The translations under genes and the position numbers were made by a program. Below the pieces are notes generated by a model. It made no database searches. It was not told where the DNA came from and saw nothing but the letters and a program-made list of their open reading frames with translations. From positions 1-53,926 of IMG/VR virus record IMGVR_UViG_3300044946_000035: DNA of 53,926 nucleotides; one strand, written 5' to 3'. This DNA is from a virus. Of the stretch, positions 7,108 to 13,757 are shown one piece after another (within the stretch, counting starts at the first letter, position 1; each line of letters starts with the position of its first letter).

Positions 7108-7583
7108 AAGCTCTCGATCCTCACTTCGGTTCTGGGTATCCCGGTCGTCCAATGCTTCTCCCCGCTCACCTTAGCCACGATGGCATCATCCGCGAAGCAC
7201 AGGCCCATGAAAGCGTCTGTACTCTTGAGGCAGTTATCCGTATCCGGCCTCTGGGTGTGCCAGTCGCCCTCCTTCAGCTTTTTGGCGCGGGACTTCGGAA
7301 TCTCGAAGTAAAAGTCGCAGTGCATCCAGACCGGGCCCACGAACTTCTCCTGCCCCTGCATCCCCTGCTGGGCGCACATGGCAGCAAAGCGTTCGTACTC
7401 CCGCTGGTCCTTATCGGTGTACTCATGCGAGTACGCGAAGTATAGATCCCTGTTCCCGCAGTGGGGGCATTCCGAGCGCTGGCCCACGGTCTGCCGCTGA
7501 CACTTCCCACACCTGAGGGTAACCACGGTAGCGTGACGCGACTTCCCCCGTGGAGCCTGCGGGATTGTGAAAGTAACGGTCAT
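7104..7583 (-). CDS. rusA: RusA-like Holliday junction resolvase with inserted zinc ribbon
   Basis: The C-terminal half carries the RusA signature: RPDTDNCLKSTDAFMG at residues 112-127 with Asp114, Asp116, Lys120 and Asp123, then ADDA at 131-134 with Asp132 and Asp133, and KHW at 143-145. These acidic residues bind the metal that cuts four-way junctions. Unusually, residues 25-42 form a C-x2-C-x10-C-x2-C zinc ribbon after the first strand, making the protein 159 residues where RusA is usually about 120. Translation starts at ATG 7583, overlapping the stop of the gene before it. The gene heads the nuclease set of the leftward recombination operon. Confidence 0.85.
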   Translation of the reverse strand: MTVTFTIPQAPRGKSRHATVVTLRCGKCQRQTVGQRSECPHCGNRDLYFAYSHEYTDKDQREYERFAAMCAQQGMQGQEKFVGPVWMHCDFYFEIPKSRAKKLKEGDWHTQRPDTDNCLKSTDAFMGLCFADDAIVAKVSGEKHWTTGIPRTEVRIESL

Positions 7584-7771
7584 TTGGCTAATGATCTTTC
7601 TTCGCAGGCGTGGTCCGTACTTAGAAACTCGCCACAATTGGAGCACCTGTTCATGTCGGCGTGCCTCGGGCAATACCCTCCTCCAGTCTTCCACAAGCAC
7701 TTCCTGAATGGGCAATACAGCTCCGGATGGGCTTCCTTGTGCTTGGCGACTTTGGCAGCGACGGAGGTCAC
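7580..7771 (-). CDS. small zinc-finger protein
   Basis: The product of about 63 residues has Cys at YCPFRKC, then YCPRH, then RCSNC and HAC, so it could fold around one or two zinc ions. The GTG at 7771 overlaps the preceding stop (GTGA at 7768-7771); an in-frame GTG at 7786 would add five residues. It is coupled to the resolvase gene by ATGA. Small zinc proteins of this sort are a theme of this genome; no function is known. Confidence 0.6.
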   Translation of the reverse strand: MTSVAAKVAKHKEAHPELYCPFRKCLWKTGGGYCPRHADMNRCSNCGEFLSTDHACEERSLAK

Positions 7772-8079
7772 GCAACAGCCTCCCACTTGGCCAGCCAGTC
7801 CTGATGCTGGTAGTAGAGATCTACGGGATTGGTGGTGGGAGAGGTGGCCATCTCCCCTCCCACCTTTTCCGCCAACTCCGGGCGAACCGGTGTCAACTGG
7901 GCTGATCCGGCGGAAACTTGGTTACCAATCGTCCTGAGTCCCAGGCGTACCTTGGTGATGGCTCCCTTGATGATGGTTGCAGTTACGGCATCGGAGATGT
8001 CCTCGGAGGCCTCGTGGCCGATCTCCCGGAGGGAGTCGTCCAGTTGTTGCATGAAGGTCTGGAATTGAGTTGGGGTCAT
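7768..8079 (-). CDS. hypothetical helical protein
   Basis: The ATG at 8079 has GGAGG at a good distance and overlaps the stop of the ribbon-helix-helix gene (TAATG). The 103-residue product is helical and acidic in its first half (MTPTQFQTFMQQLDDSLREIG), then has a hydrophobic helical part and a Trp-rich end. No Cys and no catalytic motif are seen. It may be an early regulatory or accessory replication protein. Confidence 0.6.
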   Translation of the reverse strand: MTPTQFQTFMQQLDDSLREIGHEASEDISDAVTATIIKGAITKVRLGLRTIGNQVSAGSAQLTPVRPELAEKVGGEMATSPTTNPVDLYYQHQDWLAKWEAVA

Positions 8080-8240
8080 TACCGGATACCTCCGTCGCTG
8101 TAAATAATTCCACGCGCAATCAGGCATTGCAGCATGTTATGAATGGTACGGCTCTCGCGCTTAGCAAGATCCGCAACCTGCTTGCTCGCCCCCGCCTGAA
8201 GTTTAACGTGGTATGTGATTAGTGATGGTTTCTTCTGCAT
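8079..8240 (-). CDS. ribbon-helix-helix (Arc/CopG-like) regulator
   Basis: The 53-residue protein has a short beta strand (SLITYHVKLQ) followed by two helices (SKQVADLAKRE and TIHNMLQCLIARGI), the pattern of dimeric ribbon-helix-helix DNA-binding proteins. It is the first gene of the leftward recombination operon and starts only ten bases after the -10 box of its promoter, so its mRNA is nearly leaderless. It probably represses its own promoter or the divergent ATPase promoter; the 13-base motif at 8297-8309 is a candidate operator. Confidence 0.65.
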   Translation of the reverse strand: MQKKPSLITYHVKLQAGASKQVADLAKRESRTIHNMLQCLIARGIIYSDGGIR

Positions 8241-8250
8241 GACGATTGTG

Positions 8251-8279
8251 TTTTTACTCCAGTGGTAAAAAGTTGTCAA
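8251..8279 (-). promoter_or_regulatory. sigma70-like leftward early promoter
   Basis: Read leftward, TTGACA (8279-8274), a 17-base spacer and TAAAAA (8256-8251) precede the ATG at 8240 by ten bases. The -35 box is a perfect match and the spacing ideal. It should drive the recombination operon 8240-3836. The expected start of transcription is only a few bases before the start codon. Confidence 0.75.
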
Positions 8280-8293
8280 GACTTATTTCGAGC

Positions 8294-8322
8294 TTGCCTG
8301 TGGAAATCTTTTCTGCTACAGT
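8294..8322 (+). promoter_or_regulatory. candidate rightward promoter for ATPase gene
   Basis: TTGCCT (8294-8299), a 17-base spacer and TACAGT (8317-8322) lie 53 bases before the TTG start at 8376. Each box matches the consensus at four of six places. The shared 13-base motif (8297-8309) covers the -35 box edge and spacer, so a protein bound there would block this promoter. Confidence 0.45.
8297..8309 (-). repeat. 13-base motif shared with the 19009-19021 control region
   Basis: Read leftward this is AGATTTCCACAGG, identical to 19009-19021 read rightward. Both copies lie in the gaps between divergent genes headed by ribbon-helix-helix genes. It is a candidate operator; its core also resembles a DnaA box at seven of nine positions. 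Confidence 0.55.
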
Positions 8323-8375
8323 CGGGCGGTCGTTTGAACGGCCAGATCTGCTTCCTAGACCGGAGGAGCCCCAGC

Positions 8376-9059
8376 TTGCCTTACGCATACCTGATTGAGG
8401 ATTTACTACCCACCCATGAAGTTCATCTTTTAGCCGGCCCGAGCGGAGCCGGAAAGACCCGATGGCTGTTTCAGATGCTGCTCGAATGGCAACAAGGCCT
8501 CCCTGTACTTGGAAAGAAGTCCTATCCCTGCGAATGGGTCTACGTCTCGGGAGATCGCAGCAGGGACTCCGTAACGCGCACCCTAGGCGGTATGGGAATC
8601 GATCCGGATAAGGTTCCCTTGGTTCCGGCCTGGGACGACCACATGGGAATCAACGAGATATTCGACGAAATCCAGAAGTCGGGTGCCTCGTTCGCCATCA
8701 TCGAGGCCTTCGGCAGCTTCGTCGAGCCGCCGGGCAACGGAAAATGCGTCAAGCAGTTCCTGCAACGCTGCGACAGGTTTATGAAACTGGCCGAATGCAC
8801 CATCCTAGGTATCGTGGAATCCCCCAAATTGAAGCCTTACGAACGGTACGAGAATCCCCGGCAGCGGGTGTCGGGAGCTGCGGCCTGGGCCCACTTCTCG
8901 GAAACAATCTTCCTGGTCGAGCCGGATGATTTGAGCGTGCCCGACAACCCCCATCGCACCCTCACCGTTTGTCCCCGAAACGGCCCCGGAATGACCTTCA
9001 ATATGGTATTCGATAGCTCCGGCAGGCTCCAGCCAGTGCGGACTTTGGACCGACTGTAA
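8376..9059 (+). CDS. RepA-like AAA ATPase (AAA_25 type)
   Basis: The 227-residue protein has a Walker A loop GPSGAGKT at residues 21-28, a hydrophobic strand ending in IIEAFGS near residues 108-114 (Walker B-like), and RVSGAAAWAHFSETIFLV near 164-181, as in the R-G-S-x-A-W segment of hexameric RepA/RecA-like helicases. Such proteins load at replication origins or remodel DNA. TTG 8376 is chosen as the start because GGAGGAG at 8362-8368 lies seven bases ahead and the frame upstream runs into the promoter. It stands alone on the right strand between two leftward operons, and no other replication gene was recognised nearby. Confidence 0.75.
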   Translation: MPYAYLIEDLLPTHEVHLLAGPSGAGKTRWLFQMLLEWQQGLPVLGKKSYPCEWVYVSGDRSRDSVTRTLGGMGIDPDKVPLVPAWDDHMGINEIFDEIQKSGASFAIIEAFGSFVEPPGNGKCVKQFLQRCDRFMKLAECTILGIVESPKLKPYERYENPRQRVSGAAAWAHFSETIFLVEPDDLSVPDNPHRTLTVCPRNGPGMTFNMVFDSSGRLQPVRTLDRL

Positions 9060-9094
9060 CTTGTTGATAATCCGTATAGGGGGTCTGGGAGGGG

Positions 9095-9110
9095 AGGCCG
9101 GGACCGGCCT
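9095..9110. terminator. short GC hairpin after ATPase gene
   Basis: AGGCCGG (9095-9101) and CCGGCCT (9104-9110) are inverted copies; a stem of about six pairs with a small loop can form 35 bases after the ATPase stop and is followed by TTAAGG. With no real T run it is a weak terminator candidate. Confidence 0.35.
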
Positions 9111-9136
9111 TTAAGGCTAAGGCGCTCTCTTATTAC

Positions 9137-9180
9137 GAGAAATCAACAACTTACGATGAATCTGTAAGTTGTTGATTCTC
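9137..9180. repeat. 17-pair inverted repeat between convergent genes
   Basis: GAGA plus a 13-base arm (9137-9140 and 9142-9154) pairs with 9164-9180, with one bulged A at 9141 and a nine-base loop. The arm contains the sequence TTGTTGAT, also found at 9061-9068 beside the ATPase stop. It lies between the rightward ATPase gene and the end of the leftward accessory operon (9259). There is no T run, so it may be an RNA stability structure, a bidirectional terminator or a protein-binding site. Confidence 0.6.
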
Positions 9181-9258
9181 TGTAATGTGGTTTCAGGCTC
9201 CCGCCGTACGTACTCCGGGAAAATTGGTTCATGTTCCCATCCCCGAGCAGAGAAGTTC

Positions 9259-9612
9259 TCATTGCCCAACCTTAGATTGAACTTTGCGGCACCAGTGCTT
9301 GCCGTCTTCGGCCTCTTCCAAAATACGATGTTTATCTTTACAGGTCCATTCCGGGATCGGCGGTGGAACTGGGCATGACCCATGATGATCCACTGGATGC
9401 TTTGGAAACCTACCGATCTTCGGTACGCCATTATTTAAATCATTAGGACTTGGGCCACCACACCAATACTGCTGTCCGTGAATCGCTGGAACATCCAACG
9501 GTTGCCATGTGATAGAAGCAATCGCGTCTTGGTTGGGCACTGGCCCTTCTGGTTGCTTGGTCGTTTGCGCCCATCCCATCGTTGCGAGCAGACACACGAG
9601 TGCGATTCTCAT
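9259..9612 (-). CDS. exported Cys protein with signal peptide
   Basis: Residues 1-15 are a Sec-type signal (short basic start, LVCLLATM core, GWA|Q cleavage). The mature part of about 102 residues has Cys51, Cys80, Cys91 and Cys108, enough for two disulfides, and is rich in Pro and His. It is the last gene of the leftward accessory operon and overlaps the gene before it (ATGA at 9609-9612). No family was recognised. An early exported phage protein could act on the envelope, for example in superinfection exclusion, but this is only inference. Confidence 0.6.
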   Translation of the reverse strand: MRIALVCLLATMGWAQTTKQPEGPVPNQDAIASITWQPLDVPAIHGQQYWCGGPSPNDLNNGVPKIGRFPKHPVDHHGSCPVPPPIPEWTCKDKHRILEEAEDGKHWCRKVQSKVGQ

Positions 9613-9734
9613 TGGTTTGGCGGCTCCAATTTCTTGATGCGGCGCTTAAGTTCGATGACCTCTGTCAACGCTACGATGCAGGCCAATGCCAAAAAGATTG
9701 CGAAAAGTGCGATCTCTTTGCAACACTCCATCAT
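9609..9734 (-). CDS. 41-residue single-helix membrane protein
   Basis: A short frame with GGAG before two adjacent ATG codons (9734 or 9731) encodes MMECCKE, a hydrophobic helix of about 20 residues (IALFAIFLALACIVALTEVI) and a basic tail KRRIKKL. The tail should face the cytoplasm. It is coupled to the exported Cys protein by ATGA, so the two may work together at the membrane. Confidence 0.55.
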   Translation of the reverse strand: MMECCKEIALFAIFLALACIVALTEVIELKRRIKKLEPPNQ

Positions 9735-9772
9735 CTCTGTTTTCTCCTTTTCCCCGAGCAGCCCAAAAGTTG

Positions 9773-10111
9773 TCAGTCAGCGATTTCCCAGTCCTCCGCC
9801 AGCATGTCGATGTTGTTCGGATTCCACGGGACTAACTTGCCGTCAACGGTACTTAGGTAGATGTACGGCATTCCCATTTTGCTGTGCGCGTCGGGCACTT
9901 GCAGTCCAAGCCACATACCTTTGCCGTTCCAGCCTGAACGCCGTATCTTCTGCGAGTTGTCATCTTTCAGCGCCTGAATTGCCTGTCCAAAGTCCATAGC
10001 TTCTCCGCATCTGCAACACGGCTTCCCGTCGTACCAGCAATCACAGTGTTGCTTGTCATCGCTGTTCGGGCAACTGGTCTCCCAGTCCTCGTTGATGGTT
10101 GTGTCGTTCAT
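9773..10111 (-). CDS. Tad2-like (DUF2829) anti-Thoeris candidate with Cys-rich N-terminus
   Basis: Residues 39-112 match the DUF2829 pattern: MDFGQAIQALK, then RRSGWNGKGMWLGL (58-70 region), MPYIYL, VPWNPNNIDMLAEDWEI. In the studied phage members of this family (Tad2) a small tetramer binds the cyclic signalling nucleotide of Thoeris defence and so blocks it. Here an extra N-terminal part (residues 1-38) carries Cys14, Cys23, Cys25, Cys32, Cys33 and Cys35, which could bind zinc. A strong ribosome site (GGGAGGGAG) precedes ATG 10111. The gene lies among accessory early genes, as expected for an anti-defence gene. The activity is inferred from the family. Confidence 0.75.
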   Translation of the reverse strand: MNDTTINEDWETSCPNSDDKQHCDCWYDGKPCCRCGEAMDFGQAIQALKDDNSQKIRRSGWNGKGMWLGLQVPDAHSKMGMPYIYLSTVDGKLVPWNPNNIDMLAEDWEIAD

Positions 10112-10133
10112 TCTCTTCTCCCTCCCAGACCGC

Positions 10134-10337
10134 TCACCCCAATGTTGCCCGCATGGAATCTCGCATCGCCATCATCGCTTCCCCAACTTTCCGCCCGCAG
10201 TCCTCGCACAAATCCCAATGAAAATTACCGTCAGGCCACATATTGGCACGCGGGGCGGCATAGGAAACCGACCTTCCCCAGCAGCCTCCAGCATCTTTCC
10301 CGCAAAAATCACACGTTATTGTCGTAGTCTGGCTCAT
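10134..10337 (-). CDS. zinc-finger protein, 67 residues
   Basis: The ATG at 10337 follows AGGGAGGGAG. The product has CDFCGK near the start and LCEDCGRK later, a C-x2-C...C-x2-C zinc ribbon, with a Met-rich helical end. It resembles small zinc-ribbon proteins of phages, with no known task. It lies just upstream of the Tad2-like gene in the same operon. Confidence 0.6.
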   Translation of the reverse strand: MSQTTTITCDFCGKDAGGCWGRSVSYAAPRANMWPDGNFHWDLCEDCGRKVGEAMMAMRDSMRATLG

Positions 10338-10507
10338 TGTCTCCCTCCCCGACCTGCGCAGCCCCAAGCTTGAATTGTGCGGCCTATTCCACGCTCTTAT
10401 AGGCGGTCCACGTGCCCGGCAATTCCCTCATACTCTCCGGTTGTTGGTGAAACCCGCCGCACAAACTTTATCCAATGCGTTCTCTTTCGTGCTTCCCCTC
10501 TACAGAG

Positions 10508-10780
10508 TCAAGGTTGTGGCTTCAGAATCTGCATCTGCGCCGCAACGTTAGCCGCGTCCTGCGCTCCCTGGAGATAACACGATTGAGCCAGTCGCTCCAA
10601 AAAGTCCCACTCTTGCCGCCAGTCCGCATGGCGCACGGCTTCCCTGTAATAGGAAACCATTGACTGAGTGCGTTCATGGGCGGCTTCGACCAGTCCTGGA
10701 GTTGGAACATAGCCAGTAAGTTGCTCCTCTTTGCTGATCTTCAACATACGCTTCTTGCACCAATGGTTCGCGCTGCTCAC
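10508..10780 (-). CDS. hypothetical helical protein
   Basis: GTG 10780 is preferred because GGAGG lies about ten bases ahead; an in-frame GTG at 10825 would overlap the gene before it. The 90-residue product is helical, with HERTQSMVSYYREAVRHADW and QGAQDAANVAAQMQ segments. No motif was recognised. The 170 bases after it (10338-10507, read leftward) hold only frames of 15-21 codons and no clear gene. Confidence 0.5.
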   Translation of the reverse strand: MSSANHWCKKRMLKISKEEQLTGYVPTPGLVEAAHERTQSMVSYYREAVRHADWRQEWDFLERLAQSCYLQGAQDAANVAAQMQILKPQP

Positions 10781-10803
10781 GATTTTTGTTCCTCCGTCCT
10801 GAC

Positions 10804-11037
10804 CTACTCTGGGAATGCCTGCCACTTTTTTAAGAGTTCTCGCGTCCGTTCTCTAAGCTCTGGCGGCAGACTAGAGATCGTGTAGTCGTACATCTCTTTG
10901 ATGTGCGTGAGAAGTTCTTGTCGAACTTTCTGCTCGCCCTCGGCGCGATACTCAGATATCAACTTATATTTATTGAAGGCAGTGATCGGCCTCTCGCTTA
11001 ACCACTCCCGCGCTCGCTCTAGATCCTCATTGGTCAT
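10804..11037 (-). CDS. hypothetical charged helical protein
   Basis: The 77-residue product is almost all helix with alternating charges (EDLERAREWLSERP, ELRERTRELLKKW). It starts two bases after the HAD phosphatase stop and overlaps the region before the next gene. There is no Cys and no membrane segment. It may be a small partner or regulatory protein; no family was recognised. Confidence 0.6.
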   Translation of the reverse strand: MTNEDLERAREWLSERPITAFNKYKLISEYRAEGEQKVRQELLTHIKEMYDYTISSLPPELRERTRELLKKWQAFPE

Positions 11038-11039
11038 CG

Positions 11040-11477
11040 CTAAAAGTTCCCTTCTGCCACTTGAAAGACTCGCAGACCTTTGGCGCGGTACATGTCTACT
11101 ACTTGCTTACGGTCCTCGAAGATGCCCATAATTTTTTCGTTCGGCCACTGATGGATTAGGTCATCCAGCATTTCGGACTTCACAACGGAATCCTCTCGGT
11201 GGTCGCCTACCTCACGCATAAAGAGAGCCGTGCAGGGTATCTCCAATTCATTGAGCCAGTCCAGTGTCTTCTCGCGGATTTCCTCGCTGCGGCCCGTTAG
11301 AAGCATAATATGTGCCACTCCGCCAAGAGACTTAGCTACCTGTATGACCTCGGGAATCGGCTCATCGTCCGGGCAAGCCGCAAAGAACTTACGCCAATCA
11401 GCAGGCTTGGACTGGATGAAGTGCAGCCGGTGAGAAATGTCGGCCAAAGTTCCGTCGATGTCAAAGATGTAGAGCAT
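11040..11477 (-). CDS. HAD-superfamily phosphatase, PseT 3'-phosphatase-like
   Basis: The 145-residue protein begins LYIFDIDGTLAD, the HAD motif I with nucleophile and acid Asp six and eight residues in. LLTGRSEEIREKTLDWL provides motif II (Thr-Gly-Arg), and IFEDRKQVVDMYRAKGLRVFQV provides the last acidic motif. The whole resembles the phosphatase domain of T4 polynucleotide kinase, which removes 3' phosphates during nucleic-acid repair, but without a kinase domain. A nucleotidase role is equally possible. The ATG at 11477 overlaps the preceding stop as TGATG, tying it to the deoxyribosyltransferase-like protein. Confidence 0.8.
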   Translation of the reverse strand: MLYIFDIDGTLADISHRLHFIQSKPADWRKFFAACPDDEPIPEVIQVAKSLGGVAHIMLLTGRSEEIREKTLDWLNELEIPCTALFMREVGDHREDSVVKSEMLDDLIHQWPNEKIMGIFEDRKQVVDMYRAKGLRVFQVAEGNF

Positions 11478-12958
11478 CACTTCTTTCCTTTCTGCTCCAG
11501 CAGAGCGGCCACGTCCTCAAATTTCACCCACTTGCCGTCTGGTCGGGGCGACATTCCCGCTGGTCGATATTCATCCGCGACGAAAAACTCCCATCGTTCT
11601 AGCGGCGATTCCTCGCGCCCTCCGACTGCTCCCGACTCCCATCCTCCAGCGAATGATTGCTTGTGCTGCGGCCGTCCGGCTTCCTCCTGCACGCCCGGAA
11701 TGCACTTAGGCCATTGCGGGCATTGATCCCCGGTGTACTCGCCGTGTTTAAAGCACCTGCCGCCGCGAAGATGACCGTTTACCGCTGCGGGATGCGTGCT
11801 TGGATCATGACCTTTCGGTAGGGCGCACGCGAACGAAGAATGCCCAGCAAGTAGAATCCCCGCAAATTCGCTACATTTCTCCTGCACGCCTTGGCTGGGG
11901 CGGGCTGCGTTGGCCAATTCATTTATCACTGCTTTCTGTTCGTTGGTAAGCGGCTCCGTGAGGTCACGCAAATGTTCAGCCACGTCTTGATGGCCGTGAA
12001 GTTGAGCGCGAAGTCTAGCTTTCTCGCTGCGTTGATAATCCCGGTCCTTTTGCAGGTCGGAGATAATCCCTACAAGTGGCTGGTCTAATTTAATATCGTC
12101 AACGCAAAGCAATTCGTGACGAACTTCTTCTAACTCTTTCTCGGCTTGTTCCGCACGTTTTCTCCAAGCCGCGTGCATTGTGCGCTCAGTTCCGAGTGCC
12201 GCGTCCTCGCTTGGCAGGGCTGTCGCAGGGACGGACGCGGCGTGCCACTCATGGTCGCAATATACGGTCGTCGTGCCTCCAAGAACGTATTTCGGAATGG
12301 GATTGCGAACTGAACGCTTATAACTCCTGCATTTGGGATTCGGGCACCGTTCTCCCTGCGCTTCCATCGCCGCCCTAATCTCAAACCTTTCGCCGTCTTC
12401 GAGCGGATAGAACAACCTGCGCGCCTTATCAAGAGCCTCATCCTCACAACTGGCTGTAACTCGTGCGCCTTCTGCCATACGCTTACCGTGGCGAAATCGT
12501 AAAACGCTATATTCTTTGGGCACTGCGGGTGCGGCCACGGGGACAGCAGGGTGCGCCCAATCTTCGATGCAGCTAGTCATAAGCACCACGCCGGGGTGTT
12601 TGATCCATGAGCCGAGTGGCCTATAGGTGACTTGGTCAATTTCTACTCCGGGATGAAACACGAGCACTGGCTTACCCATCGCAATAGCCATCCCGACTTC
12701 GACTAACGCTCCCTTGAGCGGGAAATCGTCTGGCTCTACATAGAGAAGCAGCGCAGTCGATGATTTGATTTCTTCCTCTAATCGCTGCCATAGCTCTCCA
12801 AAATCAGCGGTCTCTCCCCTTCCATCCTCATCGATCCATGTGGCGGAAATCCTCATTCCCTGAGAGCGAAACCGCCGCCACATTTGGCCGCGCTCCGGGA
12901 CGCTCGCCCTGCTTGCGACGTAATATATCGGCACGGACTGCTCTCGTTTCTCACTCAC
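11477..12958 (-). CDS. nucleoside deoxyribosyltransferase-like domain fused to zinc-binding and coiled-coil parts
   Basis: Residues 10-125 match the nucleoside 2-deoxyribosyltransferase fold: YYVASRAS at the first strand, STxWIDEDG near 38-46, LLLYVEPDDFPLKGALVEVGMAIAMGKPVLV at 70-100, with Glu87 in the place of the catalytic nucleophile. Related domains act on nucleosides or NAD-like molecules. Residues 207-241 (CPNPKC, then YCDHEWH) look like a zinc site, about 262-330 is coiled coil, another Cys/His-rich segment lies near 355-425, and the tail has WEFF and a helix. At 493 residues it is far longer than the plain enzyme (about 150). GTG 12958 has AGGAGG seven bases ahead. It could remodel nucleotide pools or interfere with nucleotide-signalling defences; this is inference. 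Confidence 0.6.
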   Translation of the reverse strand: MSEKREQSVPIYYVASRASVPERGQMWRRFRSQGMRISATWIDEDGRGETADFGELWQRLEEEIKSSTALLLYVEPDDFPLKGALVEVGMAIAMGKPVLVFHPGVEIDQVTYRPLGSWIKHPGVVLMTSCIEDWAHPAVPVAAPAVPKEYSVLRFRHGKRMAEGARVTASCEDEALDKARRLFYPLEDGERFEIRAAMEAQGERCPNPKCRSYKRSVRNPIPKYVLGGTTTVYCDHEWHAASVPATALPSEDAALGTERTMHAAWRKRAEQAEKELEEVRHELLCVDDIKLDQPLVGIISDLQKDRDYQRSEKARLRAQLHGHQDVAEHLRDLTEPLTNEQKAVINELANAARPSQGVQEKCSEFAGILLAGHSSFACALPKGHDPSTHPAAVNGHLRGGRCFKHGEYTGDQCPQWPKCIPGVQEEAGRPQHKQSFAGGWESGAVGGREESPLERWEFFVADEYRPAGMSPRPDGKWVKFEDVAALLEQKGKK

Positions 12959-12978
12959 AAATTTGCCTCCTGTTTCCT

Positions 12979-13161
12979 CTAGGGTGTCACCGCATCATCT
13001 AGCTCATTCAACGCCTCGATTACGCTGGCATCTTTCGCGGCCTGAAGCTCTTGCCCGCCTTCAAACGCCTGCTGCATCAAACGCTTCACGCCATCAGGAA
13101 TCGGCACGTCGTGTGCGCTGAAAGTTTGTTTGCCTACCCAACGCTCAAACTCAGGATTCAT
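12979..13161 (-). CDS. hypothetical 60-residue protein
   Basis: ATG 13161 has AGGAGG nearby. The product starts with an aromatic, charged stretch (MNPEFERWVGKQTF), then a helical region with Gln/Ala and an acidic end. No motif was recognised. It precedes the deoxyribosyltransferase-like gene by 20 bases and is probably co-translated from the same mRNA. Confidence 0.55.
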   Translation of the reverse strand: MNPEFERWVGKQTFSAHDVPIPDGVKRLMQQAFEGGQELQAAKDASVIEALNELDDAVTP

Positions 13162-13265
13162 ATTTGGCCTCCTGTTCATATCTAGGGTGTCACCCGCAAA
13201 CCCGTTTCCAAATCTTTTACTCTCCGCTATTCCGACTTTTGCGAGTGCTAGACGGGTCCCGGCCC

Positions 13266-13757
13266 TCAGCCTTTGTTGCCTTCTGTCAGAGTGAGAATCT
13301 TCCCAGAGGCCCGGTACTTCATTTGCAGCTCGACCATATGAAGAATCTTGCCTCCGGCTGTGCAAGCTGCGGTTGCTACCTCCGGTTTGATAGTTCCATC
13401 GACGAGGTCCTCCATCAGCGCGGCCATGAACTGCGAGAAATCAGCGCCAGTCTTGATGCCCCTTTGAGCTACTAGCGACGATTTCGACTGCCCGACTTCT
13501 GGAGTTGGCATTTTGTCTCCGGTTGGCATTTTGCCATTGGGAAGCGCAACCTTAGGTACCTTAGGTGTATCCGCTTTCCGATCTAACACTTTATAACCAG
13601 GGGTTTCCCGGTCTTCTGGGAATCGACCCTGTGCAGTTACCGTTGAATGACGCGCACAGAGTGGAGTGCCCGAGGTGATAGTGACAGCGGGAACTTCCGT
13701 CTTGGAGTCATCCCAACAAATATCGCAAATCTCATCAGTGACGCTATCTTTCGCCAT
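13266..13757 (-). CDS. hypothetical protein with N-terminal zinc-like motif
   Basis: The first 40 residues hold ICDICWDD and later LCARH, a possible C-x2-C...C-x2-H site. Residues 55-95 are Lys/Pro-rich and probably flexible, and the rest is helical (DFSQFMAALMEDLVDG, then an Ala/Gly/Cys region). The start overlaps the upstream gene by 14 bases. It could be an adaptor that brings nucleic acid or a host protein to a partner; no family was recognised. Confidence 0.55.
   Translation of the reverse strand: MAKDSVTDEICDICWDDSKTEVPAVTITSGTPLCARHSTVTAQGRFPEDRETPGYKVLDRKADTPKVPKVALPNGKMPTGDKMPTPEVGQSKSSLVAQRGIKTGADFSQFMAALMEDLVDGTIKPEVATAACTAGGKILHMVELQMKYRASGKILTLTEGNKG

Noticed and set aside
8262-8375. 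Longer N-terminus for the ATPase from GTG 8262
   Set aside because: This stretch holds the promoter elements and shared motif; TTG 8376 has a strong ribosome site and starts just before the conserved fold.
9117-9431. Minus-strand frame overlapping the exported Cys protein
   Set aside because: It runs through the long hairpin and lacks a start signal; the overlapping frame has a signal peptide and ATGA coupling.
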